A stretch of 45,372 bases of DNA from an uncultured Alistipes sp. (GCA_900545315.1 UQYM01000020.1:1-45372), one strand, 5' to 3'; counted from the first letter of the stretch, positions 17,896 through 27,248 are shown. Program-made: numbers and translations. Notes: generated from the sequence alone by a model not told the origin.

Positions 17896-18106
17896 GAGCG
17901 GGATCTAATCAAGCGTTGCAGGCTCTGATAATCCACCCGTTATTCGTTATGTTTGTGGAGTGTTTGCTGCATCGTTCGCTTTCATGGTGAGTCGATTGCA
18001 GTGTCGTATTGGGCTCTGTGGATCTGTAGCAGTGAGAAGGGAGCATATTTAGGCTGGCGGGCGGCTCAAGCCAGTATATTCAACAGGAGTAAAGACTCGA
18101 TTTCAG

Positions 18107-18484
18107 ATGAAACATCTTTTATTGATACTGTGTTTGTCGGTTGCGACATGGTTTGGAGTGCAGGCCCAACCTGTCATGGAATTTGTTCAGAAAGGATACA
18201 ACTTGGGGCAGATTTCCGAATCGGGCGGTGTGGTCAGCCGAGTCTACAAGTTTCGTAATAGCGGTGACGCTCCGTTGGTAATCCTGCGTGCCGAAACAGC
18301 CTGCGCTTGTACCAAAGCCTCTTTCTCCAAAAAACCAATTCTGCCGGGTCAGATGGGAGAGATTGCCGTTACCTACAATCCCCGTCACCAATCCGGAGCA
18401 TTTAATAAAGCAATTAGCATCTATACAAACGTTTCGGGTGTCCGTTATGTCGTGACGCTGCGCGGCGAAGTGGTCCGTCCATAA
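18107..18484 (+). CDS. Secreted DUF1573 protein
   Basis: Seen: a cleavable signal peptide (about 1-20, ending VQA before QPVMEF) followed by one DUF1573 domain covering nearly the whole mature protein, with the hallmarks FRNSGDAPLVI, the TACACTKA cysteine pair and the GQMGEIAVTYNP segment, an immunoglobulin/ASPM-SPD-2-Hydin-like beta sandwich. Family knowledge: these small exported proteins are very common in Bacteroidales; their function is not defined. It stands 211 bp after the tonB-like gene and 302 bp before the amidohydrolase, so it may be monocistronic. The two Cys may form a disulphide or bind metal. Confidence 0.88.
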   Translation: MKHLLLILCLSVATWFGVQAQPVMEFVQKGYNLGQISESGGVVSRVYKFRNSGDAPLVILRAETACACTKASFSKKPILPGQMGEIAVTYNPRHQSGAFNKAISIYTNVSGVRYVVTLRGEVVRP

Positions 18485-18786
18485 TGTGCAACTGCAGTAC
18501 GTTGAGCATGGCTGCCTTGGACGCGTTTGCTGGCGTGTTTTACTTATCTCCCCTCCGTTATTACTGATTTTGTTCTCGGGTTCAGCTTGAGTATGTGTAG
18601 GCTGTAGCCTCATTTGCTGCGATCTGTTGTGAAAGAGGGTGTTGCTCGTTTCTTTATGAGGGTGGCCTGCCTCTTTGCGCAGGTGGGGGAGGTCTCGTTC
18701 CTCGGTGCGGTCTTGCGTGCTGAATGCTGAAAAATCGCTATCTTTAACCGGTGCCGATAACGGTGTCGGACCATTATCCGTTTGAT
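18485..18786. other. 302-bp gap upstream of the amidohydrolase
   Basis: No gene recognised. A GTG at 18751 would extend the downstream frame by 12 residues, which do not look like amidohydrolase sequence, so the ATG at 18787 is preferred. A TATCTTTA box (18739-18746) is one base from the Bacteroidota -7 consensus, but the nearest upstream TTG is 23 bp away, so it is a weak candidate promoter. Confidence 0.4.
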
Positions 18787-20103
18787 ATGAATTTGTTGAT
18801 TAAGGGGTGTACCATCCTGCCGATGACCGCATCCGAGTCTGATCCTTGCAAATATTTTGTCGGTAATATCGGCATTGCCGACGGAAAAATCCTTTTTGCC
18901 GATGCTGAGCCTGCCAGTGTTGACAGGTTTCGTGCCCGCAGCCATGAGCCGTTGGAAGAGATCGAGGGAGAGGGGATGGTAGCCCTGCCCGGATTTATCA
19001 ACCTGCACAACCATGTGTCGATGAGTCTGATGCGCAGTTATGCCGACGATATGCCGCTGATGCCGTGGCTCAATGATAAGATCTGGCCTTTCGAGGCAAA
19101 ACTCAATGGCGAAGATATCTATCTCGGGGCTAAGTTGGGAATTGCAGAGATGTTGTTGGGAGGAACGACCACCTTTGTCGATATGTATTGGCATTCGGAC
19201 CGGGTAGCCGATGCCGTGTCGGAGATGGGAATCCGTGGGGTGGTGTGTCCCTCCTTTGTCGGGGCCAACTACGACAACTTTGAGCCGGAAGCGATCCGGA
19301 TGGCCGAAAAATATGGATCGAAAAAGGGAAGAATTCAGATTATGTTGGCTCCGCATGCGGCGTATACCTGTCCTCCGGATACCCTGAAAAAGGCCCTGAA
19401 AATTGCCGATCGGTACGGTTTGGGTATTCAGATTCACGTCAGCGAAACGCTCGATGAGCAGCGGATGATCCGTGAACAGTACGGCAAAACCCCCGTGGCA
19501 CACCTGCGGGATGTTGGGCTGTTCGAGCGTCCCGTGTTGGCTGCCCACTGCGTGTATGTTGATGAAGCCGATATGGAGATTATGGCGCGTTGCGGGGTCT
19601 CTGTGGCCCACAATCCGCAAAGCAATATGAAATTGGCCAGTGGAATCGCGCCGGTGAGCCGCATGTTGGAGGCGGGAATCAACGTGGGAATTGGCACCGA
19701 TGGCCCCTCGTCGAACAACGATTTGGATATGTGGGAGGAGTTACGTACTGCCTCACTGTTGCAAAAGGTTGCGATGTTGAACCCCTGCGCCTTGACGGCG
19801 TATCAAACGCTGCGCATGGCAACGGTGCACGGAGCTAAAGCTATTGGACGCGAGGATGAATTGGGGGTGATTGCTCCGGGTGCTTTGGCTGATCTGATGT
19901 TGGTGGACATGCGTCGTCCGCACCTTTCGCCGCAGAATGATTTGATCGCCAATCTGGTCTATTGCGGCAAGGCATCCGATGTGGATACCGTTATTGTAGA
20001 TGGCCAAGTGGTTGTCAAAGAGCACCAGTTGCTGACAGCTGATGTACAGACTTTGTGCCGTGACGCTGGCGAGCGGGTGGACGAAATCAAGAAACGCCCC
20101 TAA
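18787..20103 (+). CDS. MtaD-type amidohydrolase (S-adenosylhomocysteine / methylthioadenosine deaminase family)
   Basis: Predicted cytoplasmic metal-dependent deaminase of the TRZ/ATZ group, acting on S-adenosylhomocysteine, 5'-methylthioadenosine or a related adenosine/guanine compound. Seen: the full 438-aa amidohydrolase with the metal-binding NLHNHVSMSLMR motif, the HVSETLDEQ strand, the AHCVYVDE motif, VAHNPQSNMKLASG, and GTDGPSSNNDLDMWEE with the catalytic Asp, all in order and intact. The start is taken at the ATG of MNLLIKG because the family begins with this beta strand; a GTG start 36 bp earlier is possible. No methionine-salvage genes lie beside it. The exact substrate is unproved. 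Confidence 0.9.
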   Translation: MNLLIKGCTILPMTASESDPCKYFVGNIGIADGKILFADAEPASVDRFRARSHEPLEEIEGEGMVALPGFINLHNHVSMSLMRSYADDMPLMPWLNDKIWPFEAKLNGEDIYLGAKLGIAEMLLGGTTTFVDMYWHSDRVADAVSEMGIRGVVCPSFVGANYDNFEPEAIRMAEKYGSKKGRIQIMLAPHAAYTCPPDTLKKALKIADRYGLGIQIHVSETLDEQRMIREQYGKTPVAHLRDVGLFERPVLAAHCVYVDEADMEIMARCGVSVAHNPQSNMKLASGIAPVSRMLEAGINVGIGTDGPSSNNDLDMWEELRTASLLQKVAMLNPCALTAYQTLRMATVHGAKAIGREDELGVIAPGALADLMLVDMRRPHLSPQNDLIANLVYCGKASDVDTVIVDGQVVVKEHQLLTADVQTLCRDAGERVDEIKKRP

Positions 20104-20506
20104 TATTCCCAAATAGATATAGCAACAGACCGTTGACACCTGACGAATTGCAATTGTCGGGGGGGCTGTTGGTAACGGTTATCGTGCAACGAAACGTTCC
20201 AAAGAGATGGTCATGTTCGGCAGACGAACCGAACACGTTCACCCGTTTTGACACCTGAGCATGTGCGAAGAGCTTCTTGTTATGGGGCTTCGAAGGGTAA
20301 ACTACCGATTGGTAATGGCGGTTTGAACTGTGTGGAGAAGCACTGCTTGGCCCTGTTGTGGAAATGGGATTGTGCCAGTCTATACATGCCTACTCCCTGA
20401 AGCAAAAGATCAGCCGATCCGCAGAGAATATAGACTTATATAAAGAAAGGGGGTGACATCCGTCATCCCCCCCGCTTTTATCTCACATGGTAATTTGCCG
20501 GGCTCG
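20104..20506. other. 403-bp gap between convergent mtaD-like gene and meaB
   Basis: No gene recognised. It holds an imperfect inverted repeat just after the amidohydrolase stop (CAACAG near 20123 against CTGTTG near 20166) that could end that transcript, and the meaB terminator at 20449-20470. The rest is featureless. Confidence 0.4.
20449..20470 (-). terminator. Rho-independent terminator of meaB
   Basis: A 9-bp GC-rich stem (20449-20457 with 20462-20470, one G-U pair) closes a 4-nt loop. Read on the minus strand it is followed by TTTCTTTATAT, placing it 37 bp beyond the meaB stop. It may also work in the plus direction, where GCTTTTA follows. Confidence 0.8.
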
Positions 20507-21610
20507 TTACTTTTTCAAGCTGTTGAAATAGTCGTTCAGCAGGTCGCGAGCCGCAACAAAGGAGCTCTTCTTATCTGCCAATACCAGCTCTTCGCACTCT
20601 TTGAGATGTGCCTCGACCTTCGGGTTGCGGTAGAAGTGCTCGTGCAACGCTTCGTTGATCGTCTCATACATCCAGTATTTGGATTGCTGGTGACGGTTGC
20701 GTTGATAATAACCGTTCTTTTTCGTGAACTTGAGGAAATCCTCAATGCCGTTCCATACATCAGTCAAGCCATTGCCCTCTGTCGCCGAACAGGTGTACAC
20801 CCGAGGACGCCACCCGGAATCAGGCATTGGGAACAGATTCAAGGCGTTGAGGAAATGGCGTTTGGCCAATTCGGCACGTGTCTCGTTGCCGCTGTCGCAT
20901 TTGTTGATCGCTACCATATCTGCCATCTCCATAATGCCGCGTTTGATACCCTGTAACTCATCGCCCGCACCGGCAATCTGAATCAGCAAAAACAGATCGA
21001 CCATCGAGTGAACGGCCGTTTCAGACTGTCCGACACCTACCGTCTCAATAAAAATGACATCAAAACCTGCAGCTTCGCACAAAATGATGCTTTCACGTGT
21101 TTTGCGAGCTACACCGCCCAGTGATCCGGCCGATGGGGAGGGGCGGATGAAGACAGACGGGTTGTGTACCAACTGCTCCATACGGGTCTTGTCGCCGAGA
21201 ATCGATCCTCCGCTCCGTTCCGAACTGGGGTCGATGGCCAGTACGGCCAGTTTGTGACCGATGGCGGTAACCATAGAGCCTACGGCTTCGATAAAGGTCG
21301 ATTTTCCAGCTCCCGGGACACCGGTAATGCCGATACGAATCGAATTGCCACTATAAGGCAGACAGCGTTCGATAATCTCTTGTGCCTGTGCATAATGTTC
21401 CGGCAGCAGACTTTCAACCAATGTAATGGCCTGAGCCAAAATGGTAATATCTCCCTCGCGGATACCTTTGATGTATTCGTCTGTGGTGAGGGTATGGCGC
21501 TTGCGACGCTGAAAGTATGGATTAACAATAGGGGGTTGAGGAACACCTTCATTGACTTTCAAGGCACTGTCGTGGTGTTCGTGGTTGTGGATCTCTTCGT
21601 AGTGTATCAT
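20507..21610 (-). CDS. meaB: Methylmalonyl-CoA mutase-associated GTPase MeaB/ArgK
   Basis: G3E-family GTPase that protects and gates cobalamin loading of methylmalonyl-CoA mutase (propionate/succinate pathway). Seen: a 367-aa protein with Walker A GVPGAGKST (97-105), the DPSSERSGGSILGDKTRM switch region, the ETVGVGQSE segment, base-recognition NKCD (236-239), and a C-terminal dimerisation arm. The first 30 residues are His/Glu-rich (IHNHEHH) and poorly conserved. They could bind metal or simply be a variable tail. The mutase genes mutA/mutB are not adjacent. The gene is followed by its own terminator and is divergent from the MATE gene. Confidence 0.93.
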   Translation of the reverse strand: MIHYEEIHNHEHHDSALKVNEGVPQPPIVNPYFQRRKRHTLTTDEYIKGIREGDITILAQAITLVESLLPEHYAQAQEIIERCLPYSGNSIRIGITGVPGAGKSTFIEAVGSMVTAIGHKLAVLAIDPSSERSGGSILGDKTRMEQLVHNPSVFIRPSPSAGSLGGVARKTRESIILCEAAGFDVIFIETVGVGQSETAVHSMVDLFLLIQIAGAGDELQGIKRGIMEMADMVAINKCDSGNETRAELAKRHFLNALNLFPMPDSGWRPRVYTCSATEGNGLTDVWNGIEDFLKFTKKNGYYQRNRHQQSKYWMYETINEALHEHFYRNPKVEAHLKECEELVLADKKSSFVAARDLLNDYFNSLKK

Positions 21611-21786
21611 GGCAAGTCGTCTGTTTTGAGGCTATTTGCCTGGGTTGGATTGTGAAGTCAGCTGTAAAATACCCCACACATTAGCATGGGAAAAGCTCGA
21701 ACAAAAAAGTGAATTTTACTGCACGAAATTAGTAATTCTGCCACAGAAAACTTCGCAAACCGATAAGAATTTCTGACCTTTGTCCC

Positions 21787-23076
21787 ATGAATCGGAAAAT
21801 TCTGGCACTTGCCATCCCCAATATCATTTCGAATATCACGGTCCCGCTGTTGGGCATGGTTGATATGGCTCTGGTCGGACATCTCGGTAACGATTCGTTG
21901 ATCGGGGCGATGGCGATCGGTGTGGCTATCTTTAACTTTATCTATTGGAACTTCGCCTTTCTGCGTATGGGAACCAGCGGACTGGTGGCCCAAGCATTTG
22001 GCGCACGAAACTTCCGTGAGGTGGGGTCGGTATTTGTCCGTTCGGTTAGTGTGGCTCTGCTCGTGGCGGTGTTGCTGCTGCTGTTCCGACACGGGATCGG
22101 GAAACTGGCCTTCCGCATGATGGAGGGCTCAACCGAAACCATGCAGGCCGCCGCCGAATATTTTTATATCCGACTCTGGGCTGCCCCGGCTACCCTGTCG
22201 CTATTTGCCTTTCAGGGTTGGTTTATCGGCATGCAGAACTCCCGCTTCCCAATGTACATCTCCATTATGATTAACGTTGTCAACGTTATTTTTGGTGTAT
22301 GGTTCGTGTACGGATTGCATTGGGGTATTGCCGGCGTCGCGTGGAGTACGGTTGTGGCTCAATACAGTGGACTGCTGACCGCATTCCTGCTGTGGCTGAT
22401 CTATTACCGCCGTTTCATCAGACAGGTGAGCCTGCGGGAGAGCTTCGACCTGCGTCCTATGGTGCGTTTTTTCCGGGTGAACCGCGATATCTTCCTGCGA
22501 ACTGCCTGTATCGTCATCGTCTATACCTTTTTTACTTCGGCCTCATCCGGCATGGGAGATACCATATTAGCAATCAATTCGTTGTTGATGCAGCTCTTTA
22601 CGCTCTTCTCCTACATGATGGATGGCTTCGCCTTTGCAGCCGAATCGTTGATCGGACGCTATGTCGGTGCCCGTAATGCAGTAATGGTACAACGTTCCTT
22701 GCGAGGTTTGTTGGCCTGGAGTGGCGGAGTAGCTCTGCTCTATGTCGTGATCTATGCCCTGTTCTGGGAGCCGCTGCTGGGGCTGTTTACCTCCTCCCCG
22801 GCCATTCTCACCGGAGCTGCCGACTATATCCTTTGGGTGATAGCGGTACCGTTGATTGGGTTTGCGCCGTTCCTGGTCGATGGAGCGCTGATCGGAGCCA
22901 CTGCAACCCGCGTGATGCGCAACTCCGTTTTCCTCTCGACGGTTGCCTTTTTTGTCGTCTATTTTGCTCTGCGTGGCGTGGTCGGCAATAATGCGCTGTG
23001 GCTGGCCTTTATGGTCTTTTTGGTTTTGCGCGGCTTGCTGCAATATTGGATGACCGGCGGCCTGAAACGTTTTTAG
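21787..23076 (+). CDS. MATE family multidrug/sodium antiporter
   Basis: Inner-membrane exporter of the multidrug and toxic compound extrusion family (NorM/DinF-like), expected to expel cationic or amphipathic compounds in exchange for Na+ or H+. Seen: 429 aa with about twelve hydrophobic TM segments in two homologous halves. The N-terminal signature IPNIISNITVPLLGMVDMAL, and the later GMGDTILAINSLLMQ and DGFAFAAESLIGR segments, match the DinF-like branch. The ATG lies only 4 bp after a GACCTTTG box resembling the Bacteroidota -7 element, so the mRNA may be nearly leaderless (weak inference). Its substrate cannot be told. Confidence 0.92.
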   Translation: MNRKILALAIPNIISNITVPLLGMVDMALVGHLGNDSLIGAMAIGVAIFNFIYWNFAFLRMGTSGLVAQAFGARNFREVGSVFVRSVSVALLVAVLLLLFRHGIGKLAFRMMEGSTETMQAAAEYFYIRLWAAPATLSLFAFQGWFIGMQNSRFPMYISIMINVVNVIFGVWFVYGLHWGIAGVAWSTVVAQYSGLLTAFLLWLIYYRRFIRQVSLRESFDLRPMVRFFRVNRDIFLRTACIVIVYTFFTSASSGMGDTILAINSLLMQLFTLFSYMMDGFAFAAESLIGRYVGARNAVMVQRSLRGLLAWSGGVALLYVVIYALFWEPLLGLFTSSPAILTGAADYILWVIAVPLIGFAPFLVDGALIGATATRVMRNSVFLSTVAFFVVYFALRGVVGNNALWLAFMVFLVLRGLLQYWMTGGLKRF

Positions 23077-23417
23077 TTTAGTGAAGAGGACGTTTGTTGA
23101 ATGACGTTTTATTGTGAGCCAATCCTCCTTTTCCGCTTTTTTTTAAGCATGGTTAAGGATTGGTACGGGGTGGAGTAGATCTGCGCCGATTGGATTGCAA
23201 TAACCTCCAATTGTGTCGGGATCTTTCAAATCATGCAAAACAATCTCTTTACGCCTCTTTACGATATTGCCAATGAAGGTGCAGTGTGTGCACTGTTGAG
23301 ACAACTCAGTGGATTGGATCGCTCTGTGAAAAATAGTAGCGCCCTCCCGAATCCAATCGGAAGGGCGCTACTATGAAGAAGTCTCGTTAAAAGATCTCAC
23401 TAAAAACGTTTAGCAGG
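23077..23417. other. 341-bp gap between convergent MATE gene and rpiB
   Basis: No gene recognised. It contains the strong hairpin at 23333-23374; the 250 bp before it show no domain-like frame or clear repeat. Confidence 0.45.
23333..23374 (-). terminator. Terminator at the end of the his-rpiB unit
   Basis: An 18-position stem (23333-23350 with 23357-23374) with a single mismatch and a 6-nt loop. The outer 13 bp are perfect. On the minus strand it is followed directly by five T, making a standard intrinsic terminator 44 bp after rpiB. It may also stop transcripts from the MATE gene in the plus direction. Confidence 0.88.
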
Positions 23418-23921
23418 TTATTTCTGTTCGCGTTTTTCTGGAACTTTGGGTTCTGCTTGTTGAGCCTTGGAGGCCTCATAAGCTGCCAAAGGAATCTTGT
23501 CAATACGGCGTTGGTGGCGTCCCCCTTCGAACGGAGTGTTCAGGAAAATATCCACGACTTTCAAAGCCGTATCGTTGTCAATAAAGCGGGCCGGTAGCGA
23601 GCAGACATTTGCATCGTTATGTTTACGAGCCAGAGCGGCAATCTCAGGCTCCCAGCAGATCGCTGCCCGAATTCCCTGGTGTTTGTTCAGGGTCATGGTA
23701 ATGCCGTTGGCACTGCCGCACAAAGCGATCCCCCGTGAAAATTCACCATTCTCGATGGCCTCCGCCAACGGGTGAGCATAATCGGGATAATCCACGCTCT
23801 CTGTACTATACGTTCCAAAATCGTAGACATCGTATCCCTTTGATCCAAGGTAGCCGACGATCAGCTCCTTGAGTTCATATCCGGCATGGTCACACGCAAT
23901 ACCGATCTTCTTATCGTCCAT
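23418..23921 (-). CDS. rpiB: Ribose-5-phosphate isomerase B
   Basis: Interconverts ribose-5-phosphate and ribulose-5-phosphate in the pentose-phosphate pathway (cytoplasm). Seen: a RpiB/LacAB domain with the opening IACDHAGYELK, the active-site LCGSANGITM motif with the catalytic Cys, the GIRAAICWEPE strand and ANVCSLPARFID. The C-terminal 20 residues are a Lys/Glu/Gln-rich tail beyond the usual fold. It lies 61 bp after hisIE on the same strand and before the shared terminator, so it is probably transcribed with the histidine genes. That makes sense, since ribose-5-phosphate feeds PRPP, the first his substrate. Confidence 0.95.
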   Translation of the reverse strand: MDDKKIGIACDHAGYELKELIVGYLGSKGYDVYDFGTYSTESVDYPDYAHPLAEAIENGEFSRGIALCGSANGITMTLNKHQGIRAAICWEPEIAALARKHNDANVCSLPARFIDNDTALKVVDIFLNTPFEGGRHQRRIDKIPLAAYEASKAQQAEPKVPEKREQK

Positions 23922-23982
23922 GGTCTTAGTTAGTTTTATGGGTTTTAGGTATGTCCTGTTGTAGTCCGCTGCCCGAATACGT

Positions 23983-24585
23983 CTATTTGTGGCGGTGGAA
24001 AAGCTCCTCCTCCAGATCGGCGATCGTAAGGCCCTGATTTTCGAGCAGAACCAACAGGTGGTAAATCAGGTCAGAGGCTTCGTAAACCAGACGTTCGTTG
24101 TTGCCATCGATCGCTTCGATTACGGTTTCAACCGCCTCTTCGCCCACCTTCTGGGCAATTTTATTTACCCCTTTGGTGAACAGCTTGGTAGTGTATGAGC
24201 CGTCGGGCATCTCTTTGTGGCGTCCCTGAATGACACTTTGCAACTCTTTGATGAATCCTTCGGTTTCACGACCGTTGAAGCAGGTCTTGCTGCCGGTGTG
24301 GCATACCGGGCCGGCCGGAATCGCACGGATCAACAGCGTATCACTATCGCAATCTTTGGCAATGCTCTTTACGGTCAGGAAGTTGCCGCTGGTTTCTCCT
24401 TTGGTCCAAAGACACTGACGAGTCCGGCTGTAAAAGGTTACTTTACCAGTAGCTACAGTCTTTTCGTAAGCCTCGGCATTCATATAACCGAGCATCAAGA
24501 CCTGCATTGTGTTGTCATCCTGAATAATGGCGGGAACCAACCCTTCGCAACTTTTTGTTGTGTCTAATTCACTGAATTGTATCAT
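23983..24585 (-). CDS. hisIE: Bifunctional phosphoribosyl-AMP cyclohydrolase / phosphoribosyl-ATP pyrophosphatase HisIE
   Basis: Catalyses steps 2 and 3 of histidine synthesis: pyrophosphate removal from PR-ATP (HisE part), then opening of the adenine ring of PR-AMP (HisI part). Seen: a HisI domain (about 1-110) with the TFYSRTRQCLWTKGETSGN motif, CDSDTLL and the zinc-binding CHTGSKTCF motif; and a HisE domain (about 115-200) with KVGEEAVETVIEA and EASDLIYHLLVLL. The start at 24585 (MIQFSELD) is preferred over an in-frame upstream ATG at 24693, whose 36 extra residues are basic, Asn/Ser-rich and atypical. That gives 200 aa, the usual size. It is the last his gene. Confidence 0.95.
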   Translation of the reverse strand: MIQFSELDTTKSCEGLVPAIIQDDNTMQVLMLGYMNAEAYEKTVATGKVTFYSRTRQCLWTKGETSGNFLTVKSIAKDCDSDTLLIRAIPAGPVCHTGSKTCFNGRETEGFIKELQSVIQGRHKEMPDGSYTTKLFTKGVNKIAQKVGEEAVETVIEAIDGNNERLVYEASDLIYHLLVLLENQGLTIADLEEELFHRHK

Positions 24586-24703
24586 GGTTTTCAAATTTGA
24601 ATCGGTTTTATTGATATTGTTTTTGTGTTTGCGGGAAACGATGCTTGAAGTCAAATATGGATGAAGTGACGGCTGATCGCTGCACACAAACATTCAAAGA
24701 TAA

Positions 24704-25468
24704 TTAAAATTTCGTCAGTCTGACCGGAATATGTTGACGGAGCAGTTCGCGTTTCAGTACCGGAATGGGAATCTCTCCATAATGGAAGATACTGGCGGCT
24801 AAAGCGGCATCCGCTTTACCAATCGTTAAAACGTCAGCAATGTGTTGAGCCGTGCCGGCACCTCCCGATGCAATGACCGGAATCGACAACATGTCGGACA
24901 GTTTGGCATAAGTTTCACAGGGATATCCGTTTTTGGTGCCGTCATGGTCCATCGAGGTGAAGAGAATCTCTCCGGCTCCGCGATTTTCGGCCTCCTTGGC
25001 CCAGGTGAAGAGCTCCCGCTCGGTGAGGTTACGGCCACCGTGGGTGGTGACTCTCCACTCGCCATCCACCATCTTGGCATCGATGGCAACTACGACGAAT
25101 TGATCGCCATATTTCGAGGCGATCTGACTGATCAGTTCGGGGTTGCGCACTGCAGCACTGTTGATGCTCACCTTGTCGGCTCCCGCTCCAAGCAGACGTC
25201 CCGCATCATCTACCGTGCTGATGCCTCCACCTACCGTAAATGGAATGTTGATGTTTTCTGCAATGCGGGTAACCAGTTCGGCAAAGGTTTTTCTCCCTTC
25301 GAATGTCGCGCTGATGTCGAGGTAAACCAGTTCATCGGCCCCCTCTTCGGCATAACGTCGCCCCAGAGCAACCGGATCACCTACCTCTTTTAGTTGCAAG
25401 AAGTTGATCCCTTTGACCGTCTCCCCATCCTTGATATCGAGACAGGGTATGATGCGTTTGGCTAACAT
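24704..25468 (-). CDS. hisF: Imidazole glycerol phosphate synthase cyclase subunit HisF
   Basis: With HisH it converts PRFAR plus glutamine-derived ammonia to imidazole-glycerol phosphate and AICAR. Seen: a complete 254-aa (beta-alpha)8 barrel with LAKRIIPCLDIKDG (catalytic Asp11), the phosphate-binding VGGGIS loop, VVAIDAK, the THGGR segment and the second phosphate loop VIASGGAG. It begins 239 bp downstream of hisA, an unusually long gap for this operon. The region between contains no recognisable gene. Confidence 0.97.
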   Translation of the reverse strand: MLAKRIIPCLDIKDGETVKGINFLQLKEVGDPVALGRRYAEEGADELVYLDISATFEGRKTFAELVTRIAENINIPFTVGGGISTVDDAGRLLGAGADKVSINSAAVRNPELISQIASKYGDQFVVVAIDAKMVDGEWRVTTHGGRNLTERELFTWAKEAENRGAGEILFTSMDHDGTKNGYPCETYAKLSDMLSIPVIASGGAGTAQHIADVLTIGKADAALAASIFHYGEIPIPVLKRELLRQHIPVRLTKF

Positions 25469-25707
25469 TTTTATTGATTTATGCTTCGTGTCTTGTTTGT
25501 GTTACGGTTGGGCAGAATGTACGCCTCTCTTTTGTTGTGCAGCTCTGTCCGTTTTGACTGCGGTCCGTGCCCAGTTGAATCAGGGAGCTGAGCGGTGATA
25601 GTCTCTTTGCTGGCGTAGGGATCAAAGGTTTTGCATCTGTATCGTGCCTTACTCCAATTCTCGCTCTTGCACCTTCAACCAGCGTAGGGTCTTCCTGCCA
25701 ATCGGAT

Positions 25708-26433
25708 TTATCTGTTTGCGGCAGCCCGTAGTTGGTCGAAGGTGATTCGTCCTTCGTAAATGGCCTTGCCAACGATTACGCTGCGCAGCCCGAGACGATC
25801 CAGCTCCTCAATATCTTTCCACGAGCTGATCCCTCCGCTGACCGTAATGTCCATCTCGGGGAATTGGGCTTGTAGTTTGGTGTAAAGCGGAGTGGATGGA
25901 CCGCTGAGCATGCCGTCCTGAGCGATGTCGGTACAGATCACCTGCTGCAGTCCGGCAGGGCGAAACCGTTCGATCAGCTCCTCCACGCTCATGGTGGCGG
26001 CCTCTTGCCAACCGTTGATCGAGATCAGCCCATCGCGGGTATCCGCCCCGAGAATCATGCGTTCCGGCCCAAAAGTCTTCAGCCAGCTTTCGAATTGTTC
26101 GGGGTGGGTAGCCGCAACACTGCCACAAATGGCCCGTTGGGCACCGCTGCTAAAGACCTCCTTCAGTGCCTCTTCGGTCTTGATGCCTCCACCGTATTGC
26201 ATTTCCAGCGATGTATGCGAGGCAATCCGCTCCAGAACAGCCAAATTGACCGGATGCGAGGCTTTGGCCCCATCCAGATCGACCAGATGCAGCCGTTTGA
26301 TGCCGCAGTCGGCATAACGTAAAGCAACCTCGAGCGGATCTTTATAATAGGAGGTTTTACGGTCGTAGTCTCCCTGAGTCAGTCGGACGCATTCGCCTCC
26401 GATCATATCGATAGCCGGAATGATGGTAATCAT
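25708..26433 (-). CDS. hisA: ProFAR isomerase HisA
   Basis: Isomerises ProFAR to PRFAR, step 4 of histidine synthesis. Seen: a 241-aa (beta-alpha)8 barrel starting IIPAIDMIGGECVRL with the catalytic Asp, the QYGGGIKTEEAL phosphate loop, the second catalytic Asp in VICTDIAQDGMLSGP, and the C-terminal VSGGISS and VIVGKAIYEG phosphate-binding segments. The start overlaps the hisH stop by 4 bp (ATGA), so the two are translationally coupled. Length and motifs are normal. Confidence 0.97.
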   Translation of the reverse strand: MITIIPAIDMIGGECVRLTQGDYDRKTSYYKDPLEVALRYADCGIKRLHLVDLDGAKASHPVNLAVLERIASHTSLEMQYGGGIKTEEALKEVFSSGAQRAICGSVAATHPEQFESWLKTFGPERMILGADTRDGLISINGWQEAATMSVEELIERFRPAGLQQVICTDIAQDGMLSGPSTPLYTKLQAQFPEMDITVSGGISSWKDIEELDRLGLRSVIVGKAIYEGRITFDQLRAAANR

Positions 26434-27182
26434 AATTTCAGAAAGTTTTGCAGAATTTGAGCCCCGATTCCGGCACTCTTTTCAGGATGGAACTGGGTTC
26501 CGTAGAAGTTGTCTTTATGGATGGCCGCACTGAAAGGCACGCCATAGATCGTCGTTGCAATGGTGTCGGCATTGATCTCCGGTGCGTAGGAGTGGACATA
26601 ATAGACATATGACCCCTCGTCAACTCCATCGAACAGTCCTGAACGTAGATTCTCGATGCTGTTCCAACCCATGTGCGGAATTTTCAATCGTGATTCCGCT
26701 GTTTCCGTATTGGGTGACGTCAGATCGATTGAAGCTGATTTGGCGGTCGCCATGGAGGCAATGGACGATTCAGGGGCTGCCTTTGGTGTCGCAGAGGCAC
26801 AACACCCAGCAGATGGTGCTGAGTTTGGATCCGTATGCCACGGAATACCTGCTTCCACAAAAAAAGTGTCGAATTTGCGAACCCGGTTGTCAAAGATGCC
26901 GAGGCATTCGGCATTCCCCTCTTCGCTGCTTTTGCACAGCAGTTGCACGCCGATGCAGATCCCCAGAACCGGTTGGGTCAGCGAGCGGATTACCTCGACC
27001 AGTCCCCGTTCTCGTAGCTTTTGCATAGCGCTGGAGGCTTCGCCAACCCCTGGAAGCAGTACCCGATCGGCTGACCGGATTTCCGAAGGATCGGCCGTAA
27101 TATGGTATTCGACCCCTAACCGTTTCAGTGCGTTGGCGACCGAACAGAGGTTGCCGGTATCGTAATCAATAACAGCGATCAT
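26430..27182 (-). CDS. hisH: Imidazole glycerol phosphate synthase glutaminase subunit HisH, with internal insertion
   Basis: Class I glutamine amidotransferase that releases ammonia and channels it to HisF. Seen: the catalytic triad is present, with Cys76 in GICIGVQLL and His232/Glu234 in QFHPEKS, plus the PGVGEASSAM and KIPHMGWN segments. Anomaly: at 250 aa it is about 45-50 residues longer than usual HisH (about 200). The extra sequence is a low-complexity Ala/Ser/Thr/Pro-rich stretch (about 112-164) between the VRKF strand and LKIPHMGWN, a place where the family has a short loop. The reading frame stays open and both flanks are normal, so the gene is probably functional. It is followed by hisA with a 4-bp overlap. 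Confidence 0.95.
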   Translation of the reverse strand: MIAVIDYDTGNLCSVANALKRLGVEYHITADPSEIRSADRVLLPGVGEASSAMQKLRERGLVEVIRSLTQPVLGICIGVQLLCKSSEEGNAECLGIFDNRVRKFDTFFVEAGIPWHTDPNSAPSAGCCASATPKAAPESSIASMATAKSASIDLTSPNTETAESRLKIPHMGWNSIENLRSGLFDGVDEGSYVYYVHSYAPEINADTIATTIYGVPFSAAIHKDNFYGTQFHPEKSAGIGAQILQNFLKL

Positions 27183-27248
27183 AATTTTGTCCTATCTGTG
27201 TCGCCCTGCAAATTTGATAAGTTTGCATGTGGGCGCCTTGTGTCTTTA

